From DASZUK01 sp963745595 (lineage in GTDB: Bacteria > Actinomycetota > Acidimicrobiia > Acidimicrobiales > RAAP-2): DNA of 64,000 bases. A program made the translations under genes and the position numbers. The stretch lies in NCBI GenBank assembly GCA_963745595.1, contig CAVUYB010000010.1:259314-323313 (forward strand), given 5' to 3'. Below, piece by piece: positions 51,389-59,952 of this stretch. Below the pieces are notes generated by a model. The model saw only the letters and a program-made list of their open reading frames with translations. It was not told the DNA's origin and did no database searches. How positions within the stretch are numbered: the first letter of the stretch is position 1; each line of letters starts with the position of its first letter.

Positions 51389-51970
51389 GTGGTACCTGAT
51401 ACCTACGCCGACTTCTTCGTCGCCAGCGCCGGCGTGGCCGGGGCCCTGGTCGGCCTGCTCTTCGTCGCCCTGTCGGTCGCCCGAGAGCCGAAGACCGCCG
51501 TGGATCGGCTGGACCTCGACGCGCGGGCCGGCGTCGCTTTCTCCGCCTTCACGGACGCCCTCGTCGTCTCGCTGTTCGCCATCATCCCCGGCGTCAAGAT
51601 CGGTATCCCCGCCGTCGTCAGCGGCCTCGGCGGCCTGGCGACGTGCCTCGCCATCGGCCTGGTCATGTGGCGGCTCGATAGCCCCGGCCGGCGACGGCTG
51701 CGGGCATTGGGCCTGCAGGCGCTGGTGTTCGTCTACCAGATCGTCACCGGGGTCCAGCTGATCGTCGACCCGAACGACGGCTTCGCCATCCGGACCACCG
51801 CGGGCATCGTCGTCGCGCTCTTCTTGGTCGGGATCGCTCGAGCCTGGGCCCTCATCGGGGCGCGTGGCGTCGGGCTGTCGCGAGCCATCCGCGATGCCGT
51901 CCGTGGACTGCCGATCGACATCGGCGACAGCGACAGCGACAGCGACAGCGCGGAGACGACCGACGACTGA
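51389..51970 (+). CDS. Integral membrane protein, unknown
   Basis: 193 residues from GTG 51389. Five or so hydrophobic segments: FFVASAGVAGALVGLLFVAL, VAFSAFTDALVVSLFAIIPG, AVVSGLGGLATCLAIGLVMW, LQALVFVYQIVTGVQLIV, TAGIVVALFLVGIARAWALI; then a Ser-Asp repeat tail (GDSDSDSDS). Proteins beginning YADFFVASAGVAGALVGLLF are widespread orphans. It follows the kinase gene by 12 bases and could be in the same transcript. Confidence 0.7.
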   Translation: MVPDTYADFFVASAGVAGALVGLLFVALSVAREPKTAVDRLDLDARAGVAFSAFTDALVVSLFAIIPGVKIGIPAVVSGLGGLATCLAIGLVMWRLDSPGRRRLRALGLQALVFVYQIVTGVQLIVDPNDGFAIRTTAGIVVALFLVGIARAWALIGARGVGLSRAIRDAVRGLPIDIGDSDSDSDSAETTDD

Positions 51971-52038
51971 CGGTGCGGATCGCTCCGACCGGCCAGCAGC
52001 CGGCCGGGCGGCGGCCGAGATCGAGTGTCGTCGCCCGT

Positions 52039-53325
52039 TCAGGCCGGGTCGAGCAGCGCCAACGCGGCGTCCCAGCTGGCGCCGGCCACGAGCAGCGGAC
52101 GAAATGCCATCAGCTGGCGCGGGCGGCTGATGGCCAGGGCGGCGGTGAGACGGCCCTCGCGGCCGTAGATGGCGACGAACTTTCCGTCCGGTTCCGTACC
52201 CTCCGTCGGGCTGGCGCCGATCGCGCCAGCGTCGGCCGGGCTGTCACCGGCTCGGTCTCCGGTGGAGCCGTTCTCGCCGGGGATGGCCCCGTGGACGACG
52301 GCGACGTCGTCGGTCGGCCACGGCCGACCGAGCACCTGGATGCGGAGGCCGTACTGGTCCGACCAGAAGTACGGCACCGGGTCGAAGTCGGGGGCCGATG
52401 CCCGACCGGCCAGCAGGTGCCGGGCGGCGGCCGAGCCCATCTGCGAGGCGACCTCCCAATGCTCGATCCGCACCAGTTCCTCGTGGCCGTGGTGGCGCCA
52501 GTTCCAGCGGGCGAGGTCGCCGACCGCGACCACCCGGTCGGCGGCGAAGAGGGCGGCATCGCAGACGACCCCGTTGTCGATCGTGAGGCCGGAGCCGTCG
52601 AGCCACTCGACGTTCGGCACGACGCCGATGCCGACGACGACGACGTCGGCCGGCAGGGACGTCCCGTCCGTCAGCTCGACCGTCCGGTCCGGACCGATGG
52701 CGACCACGCCGGTGTCCGTCCGCAGGTCGACGCCGTTGCGGCCGTGCAGCGCGCCGCAGGCTGCCCCGATCCGCTCGCCGAGCGCCGGGGCGAGCGGCGT
52801 GGCGAGCGCTTCGACGACGGTCACCGTGCAACCGAGTCCGGCGCACGTCGACGCCACCTCCGACCCGATGAACCCGGCCCCGACGACGACCACCCGGGCG
52901 CCGGCGCCAGCTGCGGCGAGCCGATGGCGGAGCGACTCGCAGTCGTCGAGGGTGCGCAGGACGTGGACGCCGTCGATCCCGTCGGTACCCGGCAGCGTGC
53001 GGGGCCGGGCTCCGGTGGCGACGACCACCCGGTCCGCGTCGACGACCGCGCCGTCGTCCAGCTCGATCCGGCCGGCCTCGGCGTCGAGGGAGACCGCCCG
53101 ACGGCCGACCCGGACGTCGACGCCGAGATCGTGGAGGGCGTGGTAGTCGGCCAGGACAACCCGTTCCGGCGGCCAGGTACCGGCGAGCACCTGCTTGGAC
53201 AGCGGCGGCCGGTCGTACGGGTAGTGGAGCTCGTCACCGACGAGGGTGATCCGGCCGGTGAATCCGTGCTCCCGGAGTCCCTGGACCGTGCGGAGGCCGG
53301 CCAGCGACGCGCCGACGACGGTCAC
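52039..53325 (-). CDS. FAD/NAD(P)-dependent oxidoreductase (ferredoxin-reductase-like)
   Basis: 428 residues from GTG 53325. MTVVGASLAGLRTVQGLREH (FAD Rossmann), YPYDRPPLSKQVLAG, VVVATGARPRTLPGTDG, VVVVGAGFIGSEVASTCAG (NAD motif), ADRVVAVGDLARWNW and a C-terminal reductase domain with VPYFWSDQYGLRIQVLG. This is the family of electron-transfer reductases for ferredoxins and oxygenases. Upstream in a neighbouring frame, an ATG at 53462 overlapping the metallo-hydrolase stop opens a Thr/Ala/Ser-repeat leader (ATGSAPSATGSVPSATGSAP). One missing base at 53386-53389 would fuse this to the enzyme, so the true start may be there. Confidence 0.88.
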   Translation of the reverse strand: MTVVGASLAGLRTVQGLREHGFTGRITLVGDELHYPYDRPPLSKQVLAGTWPPERVVLADYHALHDLGVDVRVGRRAVSLDAEAGRIELDDGAVVDADRVVVATGARPRTLPGTDGIDGVHVLRTLDDCESLRHRLAAAGAGARVVVVGAGFIGSEVASTCAGLGCTVTVVEALATPLAPALGERIGAACGALHGRNGVDLRTDTGVVAIGPDRTVELTDGTSLPADVVVVGIGVVPNVEWLDGSGLTIDNGVVCDAALFAADRVVAVGDLARWNWRHHGHEELVRIEHWEVASQMGSAAARHLLAGRASAPDFDPVPYFWSDQYGLRIQVLGRPWPTDDVAVVHGAIPGENGSTGDRAGDSPADAGAIGASPTEGTEPDGKFVAIYGREGRLTAALAISRPRQLMAFRPLLVAGASWDAALALLDPA

Positions 53326-53391
53326 CGACCCGTCGGTCGCCAGCGGTCCGGCCGCCGAACCGGCGGTCGAGCAGCCGGCGGTCGAGGGGCA

Positions 53392-53445
53392 GAGCCGGTG
53401 GCCGAAGGGACCGAGCCGGTGGCCGAAGGGGCCGAGCCGGTGGCC
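53392..53445. repeat. Tandem repeat, 21-base unit
   Basis: Two full units and a partial one start at 53392, 53413 and 53434 (GAGCCGGTGGCCGAAGGG plus three bases). The period is a multiple of three, and the minus strand encodes repeated Ser-Ala-Thr-Gly-Ser-x-Pro, so it is probably coding for a linker before the reductase. Confidence 0.6.
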
Positions 53446-53458
53446 CGGGAGGTGACCG

Positions 53459-54205
53459 TCATCGACCGAACACCGCCAGCCACTCCTGGGCGGACCTCGG
53501 CCGGAAGACGAAGTTGTCGCGCCGCGTGTCGCCCATCGACGCCGACGGGTCGGCCGAGTAGAGGTGGCCGGGATAGACGACGGCGTCGTCGGGCACGCGG
53601 GCGAGCCGCGTCGTCAGCGACTCGTACATGGCCTCCGGATCACTGCCCGGTAGGTCGGTCCGGCCGCAGCCTTCGAGGAAGAGCGTGTCCCCCGACACCA
53701 GCCGGCCGTCGACCAGGAAGCACTGGCTGCCGGGCGTGTGGCCGGGCGTGTGGAGGAGCTCCACGGTCACCTCCCCCACCGGCACGACGTCGCCGCTGTC
53801 GTGGGCGACGAGGTGGTCGGTCGTCAGGCCGGTCGTGCGGACCACCCACGGGACCTCGTCCCGCTGGACGTGGACCGGCACCTGCTGGCGCTCCAGCAGC
53901 GCGGCGACGCCTTCGATCGACCAGCCGGCCATCTCACCGCCGACGTGGTCCGGGTGGTAATGCGTGCCGAGCACGCCGACGCACCGCATCCCGTCGGCGG
54001 CCAGCACGTCGAGCAGGTCGCCGACCGCGTAGGCCGGGTCGACGAGGAGCGCCTCGCCAGTCTGCCGATCCCCGACCGCGTAGACGAAGTTGACCATCTG
54101 CCGGGCCACCGGGTCCTGGTGGGCGAAGTCGCGGCCGGAAAGGAGCTGGCGAAAGTACAGCCGGTCGTCCGAGTGGTCAGCCGGCGAGTGGTCGGCCGGC
54201 ACCAT
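53459..54205 (-). CDS. Metallo-beta-lactamase-fold hydrolase (glyoxalase II/persulfide-dioxygenase-like)
   Basis: 248 residues. VARQMVNFVYAVGDRQTGEA, LLVDPAYAVGDLLDVLAADG, VLGTHYHPDHVGGEMAG (HxHxDH zinc/iron site), VELLHTPGHTPGSQCFLVDG, VSGDTLFLEGCGRTDLPGSD, VVYPGHLYSADPSASMGD. The GCGRTDLPGSDPEAMYESL stretch is shared with ETHE1-like persulfide dioxygenases and rhodanese-linked hydrolases. With the flavin reductase beside it, a role in sulfur or thiol detoxification is possible. Its start overlaps the xseB stop by one base. Confidence 0.85.
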   Translation of the reverse strand: MVPADHSPADHSDDRLYFRQLLSGRDFAHQDPVARQMVNFVYAVGDRQTGEALLVDPAYAVGDLLDVLAADGMRCVGVLGTHYHPDHVGGEMAGWSIEGVAALLERQQVPVHVQRDEVPWVVRTTGLTTDHLVAHDSGDVVPVGEVTVELLHTPGHTPGSQCFLVDGRLVSGDTLFLEGCGRTDLPGSDPEAMYESLTTRLARVPDDAVVYPGHLYSADPSASMGDTRRDNFVFRPRSAQEWLAVFGR

Positions 54206-54729
54206 CAGAACAGCCCTTGTGGCTCGGCCGGGCCGGGGTCCCCGTCGTCTGCGAAGGGGCCACCGTCGAGCACTGGGTCGTCGAGCTCCCCGTCCCCGTC
54301 GCCGACCTCCTCGTCGATGACCTCGTCGATCGCCTCGACCAGTTCGTCCGCCTGGTCGAGCTCGTCCTCGACGGCCTGGTCGTCCGGGTCGTCGACGGCG
54401 ACGCGTCGACGGTCCGAGCTGCCACTCGCAACGGCCCCATCGGTCGGATCGGCGGCCCCGTCCGTTGGATCACCGGGCCCGTCGTCCGACAGGACGGCGG
54501 CCAGGCGTGGCACCAGCTCCTCGACCTGCGTCCGCGTCCGCCGCAGGCGGCGGTCGAGCTCGTCGACGATGGCCGTCGCCCGCTCGAGCCGGCCGACGAG
54601 CTGGTCGACGTCGATCTCGCGCTGCTCGAAGAACCGGACGATGTCGTCCAGCTCTCGGCTCGCCGCCGTGTAGCTGAGGTCCCGTACGGGGGGACTGCCG
54701 TCGCCGGCCTCTGTCACATTGCCTCCCAT
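54205..54729 (-). CDS. xseB: Exodeoxyribonuclease VII small subunit with long acidic tail
   Basis: 174 residues from ATG 54729. The XseB core is at residues ~15-75: DLSYTAASRELDDIVRFFEQ, DVDQLVGRLERATAIVDELD, RRLRRTRTQVEELVPRLA. The remaining ~95 residues are an Asp/Glu-rich tail (DELDQADELVEAIDEVIDEE) which typical XseB (60-80 residues) lacks. The ATG overlaps the xseA stop by one base. XseB scaffolds the nuclease XseA. Confidence 0.85.
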   Translation of the reverse strand: MGGNVTEAGDGSPPVRDLSYTAASRELDDIVRFFEQREIDVDQLVGRLERATAIVDELDRRLRRTRTQVEELVPRLAAVLSDDGPGDPTDGAADPTDGAVASGSSDRRRVAVDDPDDQAVEDELDQADELVEAIDEVIDEEVGDGDGELDDPVLDGGPFADDGDPGPAEPQGLF

Positions 54730-56075
54730 CAGCGCGGGACCGCGCCGTCGACCGATCGGACCGCCGAGCGCACCGAACCGTCGGCGAACCGGGTGACCAG
54801 CTCGTCGCCGGTCGCTACACCGTCGATCCCTCTGAGTACCTGGCCATCGGCCCCGATGGTCAGGGTGTAGCCCCGCTCCAGCTGGCGATCGACGTCGTAG
54901 GCGGCGAGCAGCCGCCGCCAGCCGTCGAGTCGATCGACACCGTGCTCGACGTGCGCCAGGGCGAGCGGCCCGAGCCGAGTGGCCCGGCCGACCAACGACG
55001 CATGCGCGTCGTCCAACCATCGAGGGGCACAGCGGGTCACCGAGTCGACCCGGGCGGCCAGGTGCGCCGCCTGCCGTTCGACCAGGTGCCGGGCCGTTGC
55101 CGCCAGCCGGGCCCGGCCCTGCCCGTTGTGATGCTCGGCCGCGGCCAGGACGTCGGCGGCTCGGCCGGCCGCCCGCTCGGCCGGTTCGACCACCGCCTCC
55201 GCCCACCAGCGACTGACCCGCTGCACGATCTCCCGACCACATTCGGTCGGCGTGATGCACGAGCGGTTGGCGACGATGTCGGCCACCGACTCGTCGCCGG
55301 TGTGGCCGATCCCGGTCCAGACCGGCACCGGTGAACCGGCGACCGCCCGGGCGACCGGCTCGGCATCGAACGCGGCCAGGTCCCCCTTGGAGCCGCCGCC
55401 ACGGACGACGGCGATCAGATCGACCTCGTCCGCCCGTCGGGCGAGGACGGTCAACGCCCGGGCGATCGACCGCGGCGCGTCGGCGCCCTGGACGGTCGCC
55501 GGCACGACCGCGACCCGGAACGAGAAGCCGGACACGCTGAGCTGACCGACGAAGTCACGGAATCCCTCCGTCCCAGGGCTGGCGACCAACCCCACCCGGA
55601 GCGGCACTGCCGGGACGGGCCGGGCCCGGTTCTGTTCGAGCAGCCCTTCGGCCGCGAGCGTCCGCAGCAGAGCCGCTCGTTGCGCGGCGAGCCGCCCGAG
55701 CAGCGCGGTGACATCGAGCTCGGCCAGGATGAACCCGACCTCCGCCCGCGGCCGGTAGAAGTCGAGCGTGCCGCGGATGATGACGACCATCCCCGGTTGG
55801 AGCTCGATCCCCTCCTTTTGGAGCGTCGCCCGCAACGGCCCCCACGTCGTCCGCCAGCACTTCACCCGCAGCACCGGGGCCTGCCGCTCCCCCGCCGTCT
55901 CCGGGTCGATCAGGTCCAGATAGCAGTGACCGGTACGGCCCTGTTGGTCGGAGACGCTGTGCACCTCGCCCCGAACCCAGAGCTGCCGGCCGCGGGGAAA
56001 GACGTTCGACAGCGCCGTCTCGACCTCGCCGTAGAGACCGGCGATCGACAGGGCGTCGGCATGCGCACCGACCAT
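54729..56075 (-). CDS. xseA: Exodeoxyribonuclease VII large subunit
   Basis: 448 residues from ATG 56075. An N-terminal OB fold (VETALSNVFPRGRQLWVRGE, GRTGHCYLDLIDP, ELQPGMVVIIRGTLDFYRPR) is followed by the catalytic part with GLVASPGTEGFRDFVGQL, LIAVVRGGGSKGDLAAFDAE, VWTGIGHTGDESVADIVANR, TPTECGREIV, and a coiled region ending RQLERGYTLTIGADGQVLRG. It degrades single-stranded DNA. It is divergent from rnpB. Confidence 0.93.
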   Translation of the reverse strand: MVGAHADALSIAGLYGEVETALSNVFPRGRQLWVRGEVHSVSDQQGRTGHCYLDLIDPETAGERQAPVLRVKCWRTTWGPLRATLQKEGIELQPGMVVIIRGTLDFYRPRAEVGFILAELDVTALLGRLAAQRAALLRTLAAEGLLEQNRARPVPAVPLRVGLVASPGTEGFRDFVGQLSVSGFSFRVAVVPATVQGADAPRSIARALTVLARRADEVDLIAVVRGGGSKGDLAAFDAEPVARAVAGSPVPVWTGIGHTGDESVADIVANRSCITPTECGREIVQRVSRWWAEAVVEPAERAAGRAADVLAAAEHHNGQGRARLAATARHLVERQAAHLAARVDSVTRCAPRWLDDAHASLVGRATRLGPLALAHVEHGVDRLDGWRRLLAAYDVDRQLERGYTLTIGADGQVLRGIDGVATGDELVTRFADGSVRSAVRSVDGAVPR

Positions 56076-56130
56076 CTCGCTCGTCGACCCCCGGCGCCAC
56101 GGCCCCACCCTATCTACGGGCTGTGCCGCG

Positions 56131-56161
56131 GCCAGCCGGCGCGGGGTCGCCGCCGGCTGGC
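56131..56161. repeat. Perfect 11-base inverted repeat between xseA and rnpB
   Basis: GCCAGCCGGCG (56131-56141) and CGCCGGCTGGC (56151-56161) enclose nine bases, ending 15 bases before the rnpB start and 55 bases upstream of xseA. Its place is where promoters would lie; it may be an upstream terminator or operator. Confidence 0.45.
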
Positions 56162-56176
56162 AGACTAGGACCGACG

Positions 56177-56578
<402 letters not shown>

Positions 56579-56890
56579 CGTCATTCATGCCGTTGACCTG
56601 GAGCGATGGGATTCAGGTCGTCCCAAACGGCGCGGCAGCCGCGCTCGATGTTCCGAGCGAGGCGTCGATCGCCTGGCGATTCCACTCGACCTTCACCCGC
56701 CCGAAGACCGGATCGTCGCGTCAAGGCTGACGAGCTGCCGATCGACCCGAACGGCGCGACGTAGCCAATCGATCCGATCGTTGATAACACCCGTGCCCCG
56801 CTGATCGGGGTCCCCGCCGCGGTTGCGCCTTTCGGTGATTATCAATACAATGATTGACAGTTCACACGTATTTGGTGAAGGGGCGGGATC
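56579..56890. other. Intergenic region without a convincing gene
   Basis: 312 bases between rnpB and the LLM gene. A 47-codon ORF (ATG 56587 to 56730, beginning MPLTWSDGIQVVPNGAAAAL) has no ribosome-binding site and no recognised family. The last 80 bases are AT-richer (TTATCAATACAATGATTGAC) and probably hold the promoter of the next gene. Confidence 0.5.
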
Positions 56891-57836
56891 ATGGGGCGCC
56901 TGAAGTTGGGGATAGCGCTCCCGCTCTCGGAGCTCACGATCCGAGCAACCGAGGCCGCTCGAGCAGTGGAGGAGCGTGGCTTCGAGTCGATGTGGGCGGG
57001 AGAACACTCGCACCTTCCAGTCGACAGCGTCCACCGCTACACCAAGGGCCGTTATGCGGGGTCCACTTCACGTGGGGGCCGCGTACCCGAGATGTACCAG
57101 CGGTTCCTCGACCCCTTCGTCGTGCTGGCCGAGCGCGGCCGCCGTCACCAACACCATCAGGGTCGGGACTGCCGCGTGCATCGCGAGCGAACGCAGTGTC
57201 CTGCACCTCGCCAAAGAAGTGGCGACCTTGGATCTCCAGTCCGGTGGACGCCTAGAGCTCGGGATGGGTTTTGGTTGGAACGATCTCGAGGCTTTGAACC
57301 ACGGAATCGATCCGCTCAAACGGCGCGAGATACTCGACGAGAAAGTCGAAGCATTGAAGGCCCTGTGGACGAACGATACGACCGCATTTGCCGGGGAGTT
57401 CGTCAACTTTGCGGAATCGTGGGCCTGGCCGAAACCAGTGCAGATGCCGCATCCCCCGATCCATCTCGCGGCGGGCCCGTCTCCAGCGACGTTCCGACGC
57501 GTCGTGGAGTGGGCCGACGGCTGGATGCCGGTAAAGGCAATGGCCCATGGCGACCTGGTCGGATGGGTGACGAGGTTGAGACAAACCGCCGAGCACCACG
57601 GACGTGATCCCCGCTCGATCGGAGTGACCGTCATCGACCCGGAAGCGTCCTTCAGGGGAAAGAGGGATCTCGCGACGTTCGAAGCCTCATTGCCCTCGGC
57701 CTCCGAAACGAACTCGTGGGCGGAAGTCGACATCGACCGAGTAGTGATCCGTTGTCCCGCTGACGATCGCGATCTTCTTTACCAAACTCTCGATGCCGTC
57801 CGTGATTGGAGCCTGCGAGCACCTGGTTTTGGCTGA
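56891..57836 (+). pseudogene. LLM-class F420-dependent oxidoreductase, frameshifted
   Basis: From ATG 56891: RLKLGIALPLSELTIRATEA, ARAVEERGFESMWAGEHSHL, YQRFLDPFVVLAERA. The frame is lost near 57134-57145 (GAGCGCGGCC) and resumes in the next frame with AAVTNTIRVGTAACIASERS, LHLAKEVATLDLQSGGRLEL, GMGFGWNDLEALNHGIDPLK, and HPPIHLAAGPSPATFRRVVE with WADGWMPV. These are the TIM-barrel motifs of luciferase-like F420 enzymes. About 315 residues. GC is a little lower than its surroundings. Confidence 0.85.
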
Positions 57837-57951
57837 CCAGTCGCCGCGCTGGAACGTCCGGCGTCACCAGCGGCGAGTGCCCCAGGTGCTCTTGAACCAC
57901 CGCCCGGGCCTGACGCGTGGCCCTCGCCACCCAGCAGTGGGACAGTGGTCC

Positions 57952-58827
57952 ATGTCGAACGTCGACCTCAGTGCGCCAGAAACGCCGCGTCTCACCTGTC
58001 GGGTCTCGGCCCGCATGACGTTCGTCGTATCCCTGGCGGCCGAGCTGGTCGTGCAGGTGGCGGCTTCGAGATCGGCCGGTGTCGCCGACGACGAACAGCT
58101 CGAGGTCACGGCCGACGACCGTCCGCCGCTCTCGATCGACGAGATCCACGACCAGGACGGCGCGACGCTGCATGTGATCCGATCGGCACCGGGCCGGCTG
58201 ACGGTCGACTATCGGGCCAAGGTCCGGCTCGGAACCGGTCCCGGCTCGCCTTCGCCGGACGGGATCCCGGACGGCGGTACCCCTAGCTACGAGCGGCATA
58301 CGTTTCTCCGGCCCAGTCGGTACTGCCCGAGCGACCATCTGATCGGGTTCGCCGTCGCCGAGTTCGGGGTCGGGCAGGACGTCGATGCCCGGATCGCCGC
58401 CATCACACGGTGGATCCGTCGCCGCATCGACTACGTGTCCGGGTCGGGTTCGGTCCACGATTCGGCCGAGCACACCTTGTTGACCGGAAGGGGATCGTGT
58501 CGGGACTTCGCCCACTTGGGCGTGGCCCTCTGCCGGGCGATCGGTGTCCCGGCACGATTCGCCGCCGTCTACACGCCAGGGCTCGCCCCTATGGACTTCC
58601 ACGCGGTGTTCGAGACGCTGACCGGCGACCGCTGGCTGGTCCATGATCCGACCGGTCTCGCGCCGCGCCAGTCCCTGGTTCGGATCGCCACCGGCCGAGA
58701 CGCGGCCGATACGGCGTTCGCCGCGGTGAACAGCGGGATCGCCGACCTCGAGGACATCGAGGTCTCCGCAGTCGCTGAACCGGACCTTCCGAAGGACGAT
58801 CCTTCCGCTGACGTCCAGCTCGCCTGA
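57952..58827 (+). CDS. Transglutaminase-like superfamily protein
   Basis: 291 residues from ATG 57952. An N-terminal beta domain (RLTCRVSARMTFVVSLAAEL, DGATLHVIRSAPGRLTVDYR) precedes the papain-like core: YVSGSGSVHDSAEHTLLTGR, GSCRDFAHLGVALCRAIGVP (catalytic Cys), MDFHAVFETLTGDRWLVHDP (His and Asp). The triad is complete. Bacterial members cleave or cross-link peptides or act on isopeptides; the actual substrate is unknown. Confidence 0.88.
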   Translation: MSNVDLSAPETPRLTCRVSARMTFVVSLAAELVVQVAASRSAGVADDEQLEVTADDRPPLSIDEIHDQDGATLHVIRSAPGRLTVDYRAKVRLGTGPGSPSPDGIPDGGTPSYERHTFLRPSRYCPSDHLIGFAVAEFGVGQDVDARIAAITRWIRRRIDYVSGSGSVHDSAEHTLLTGRGSCRDFAHLGVALCRAIGVPARFAAVYTPGLAPMDFHAVFETLTGDRWLVHDPTGLAPRQSLVRIATGRDAADTAFAAVNSGIADLEDIEVSAVAEPDLPKDDPSADVQLA

Positions 58828-58890
58828 TGAGCGACGGGTAGTCGACGCGGGACTCGCCGGCCACTTCGAGACGCGCCAGAACGCTTCGGG

Positions 58891-59019
58891 ATGACCGGTA
58901 GAATCGACGGTGTCAGGCAGGTGCAGCTCATGCCCAACGCGGCCGAGTGGATTGGTGCCATCGTCATTGCCAGCTTCGTGCCGGTGATGTACTGGATCGG
59001 TCGTGGCCGGAACCCGTGA
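58891..59019 (+). CDS. Very small membrane protein (42 aa)
   Basis: ATG 58891 (or ATG 58930 after CAGGTG, giving 29 residues) opens a frame ending AEWIGAIVIASFVPVMYWIG, then RGRNP. It is a single hydrophobic helix with a basic end. Small size makes certainty low, but the hydrophobic pattern is not expected by chance. Confidence 0.4.
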   Translation: MTGRIDGVRQVQLMPNAAEWIGAIVIASFVPVMYWIGRGRNP

Positions 59020-59167
59020 CCTGCGGGACTCTCACCGGCCGGGGCGTGCTGGCACCGTAGGGAAGGCGCGGCGGAACCCCCGGAGCAGTTTGGGGGTCCC
59101 GCACAGGCCCACGACAATGGACCAGAACGGCCGAAGCCGGCGCCGTTGCCAGATACGACTCGCTCCG

Positions 59168-59250
59168 TGGGCCAGGAGGGATTTGAACCCCCACGTCCTT
59201 TCGGACACAAGACCGAAGCCTTGCGCGTCTACCAGTTTCGCCACCGGCCC
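59168..59250 (-). tRNA. tRNA-Leu-like gene with abnormal anticodon arm
   Basis: Read on the minus strand: acceptor GGGCCGG pairs with CTGGCCC, discriminator A at 59168; D arm GCGAAACTGGTAGACGC; long variable arm TGTCCGAAAGGACGT (class II); T arm GGGGGTTCAAATCCCTC. These are leucine-tRNA features, with no encoded CCA. The anticodon arm is CAAGG-CTTCGG-TCTTG: either a six-base loop or, if one C is missing from the 3' strand, a seven-base loop with anticodon TCG, which is not a leucine anticodon. An indel in the anticodon arm, in keeping with others in this window, is likely; the amino acid is assigned from the body only. Confidence 0.75.
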
Positions 59251-59376
59251 GCCGCTGGGAATCCCTACGTTCCCAACGCTTGTAAGAAGCCGCGAAACCG
59301 GAACAAATACTCAGATATTTCTTTCCGGCTTCAAACATCGAACTCGAGCCGGGCGGCCAATGTGCCTTCACGCGAC

Positions 59377-59404
59377 AGACCCCCGAGCCGAAGCCCGGGG
59401 GTCT
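59377..59404. terminator. Strong hairpin downstream of the LapA-like gene
   Basis: AGACCCCCG and CGGGGGTCT form a perfect nine-base stem with a ten-base loop. It lies 111 bases past the stop of the minus-strand LapA-like gene and probably ends that transcript. Confidence 0.6.
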
Positions 59405-59514
59405 CGTCGCCGGTTCCCCTCCACCGGCTTACACCCCGACCGGCGATGGGGCGACGGTAGCGGGAGGTCGTCGGGTTGGGTCGGCAGGCTGGCCCTCGGA
59501 CTCCAGCTCTCGAG

Positions 59515-59778
59515 TCAGTCGATCCCGTCGCGACGTCGCTGCCGACGCCGGTGACGGCGCATAACGCCGAGCCCGAGCCACACGAGCGCTCCGAACACGG
59601 CGATGACGATCGTGTAGAGCCACAAGGACCAGGTGAAGTGCCAGACCAGGAAATGAAGCCGGATCTTCTCGGTGTTCTGGACGATGAAGATGACCAGCAG
59701 CGCAACGCCGACGATGGTGGCAATAGCCCCACCGCCGATGCTGGATCGGCTTCCCTTGCCGGGATCTTGTTGAGCCAT
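59515..59778 (-). CDS. LapA-domain (DUF1049) membrane protein
   Basis: 87 residues from ATG 59778. Two transmembrane helices: IATIVGVALLVIFIVQNTEK with the family motif FIVQNTEKIRLHFLVWHF, and LYTIVIAVFGALVWLGLGVM, then a very basic tail (RRHRRRQRRRD). LapA/YciS proteins take part in envelope assembly; here the tail probably contacts phospholipid or nucleic acid. Confidence 0.8.
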   Translation of the reverse strand: MAQQDPGKGSRSSIGGGAIATIVGVALLVIFIVQNTEKIRLHFLVWHFTWSLWLYTIVIAVFGALVWLGLGVMRRHRRRQRRRDGID

Positions 59779-59952
59779 GGTGACTCCCCTCGTTCGGGTG
59801 CGGCTTGGCGTGGCGAGACCGCGCGGCTGGCCCGACGAGCATGGCACACGCCAAAACTCGAGCGACGTGATCGTCGGCGGCTTCGCGGTGCCGGCTCCCG
59901 TCGGGCGATGCGACCCTCCCCAGAGATGAGCAGACCTCGACCCCTTGGGCGG

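Noticed and set aside
53392..53445. CRISPR-like array
   Set aside because: The 21-base units are directly adjacent without spacers and keep a reading frame, so this is a coding tandem repeat. No CRISPR array or cas gene was seen anywhere in the window.
56587..56730. 47-codon gene after rnpB
   Set aside because: No ribosome-binding site, no recognised family and it begins directly behind the RNA gene; kept only as a remark in the intergenic entry.
59168..59250. A selenocysteine or suppressor tRNA
   Set aside because: The TCA anticodon appears only if one base is added at will; the acceptor and D arms are ordinary leucine type and lack the 8-base acceptor stem of tRNA-Sec.
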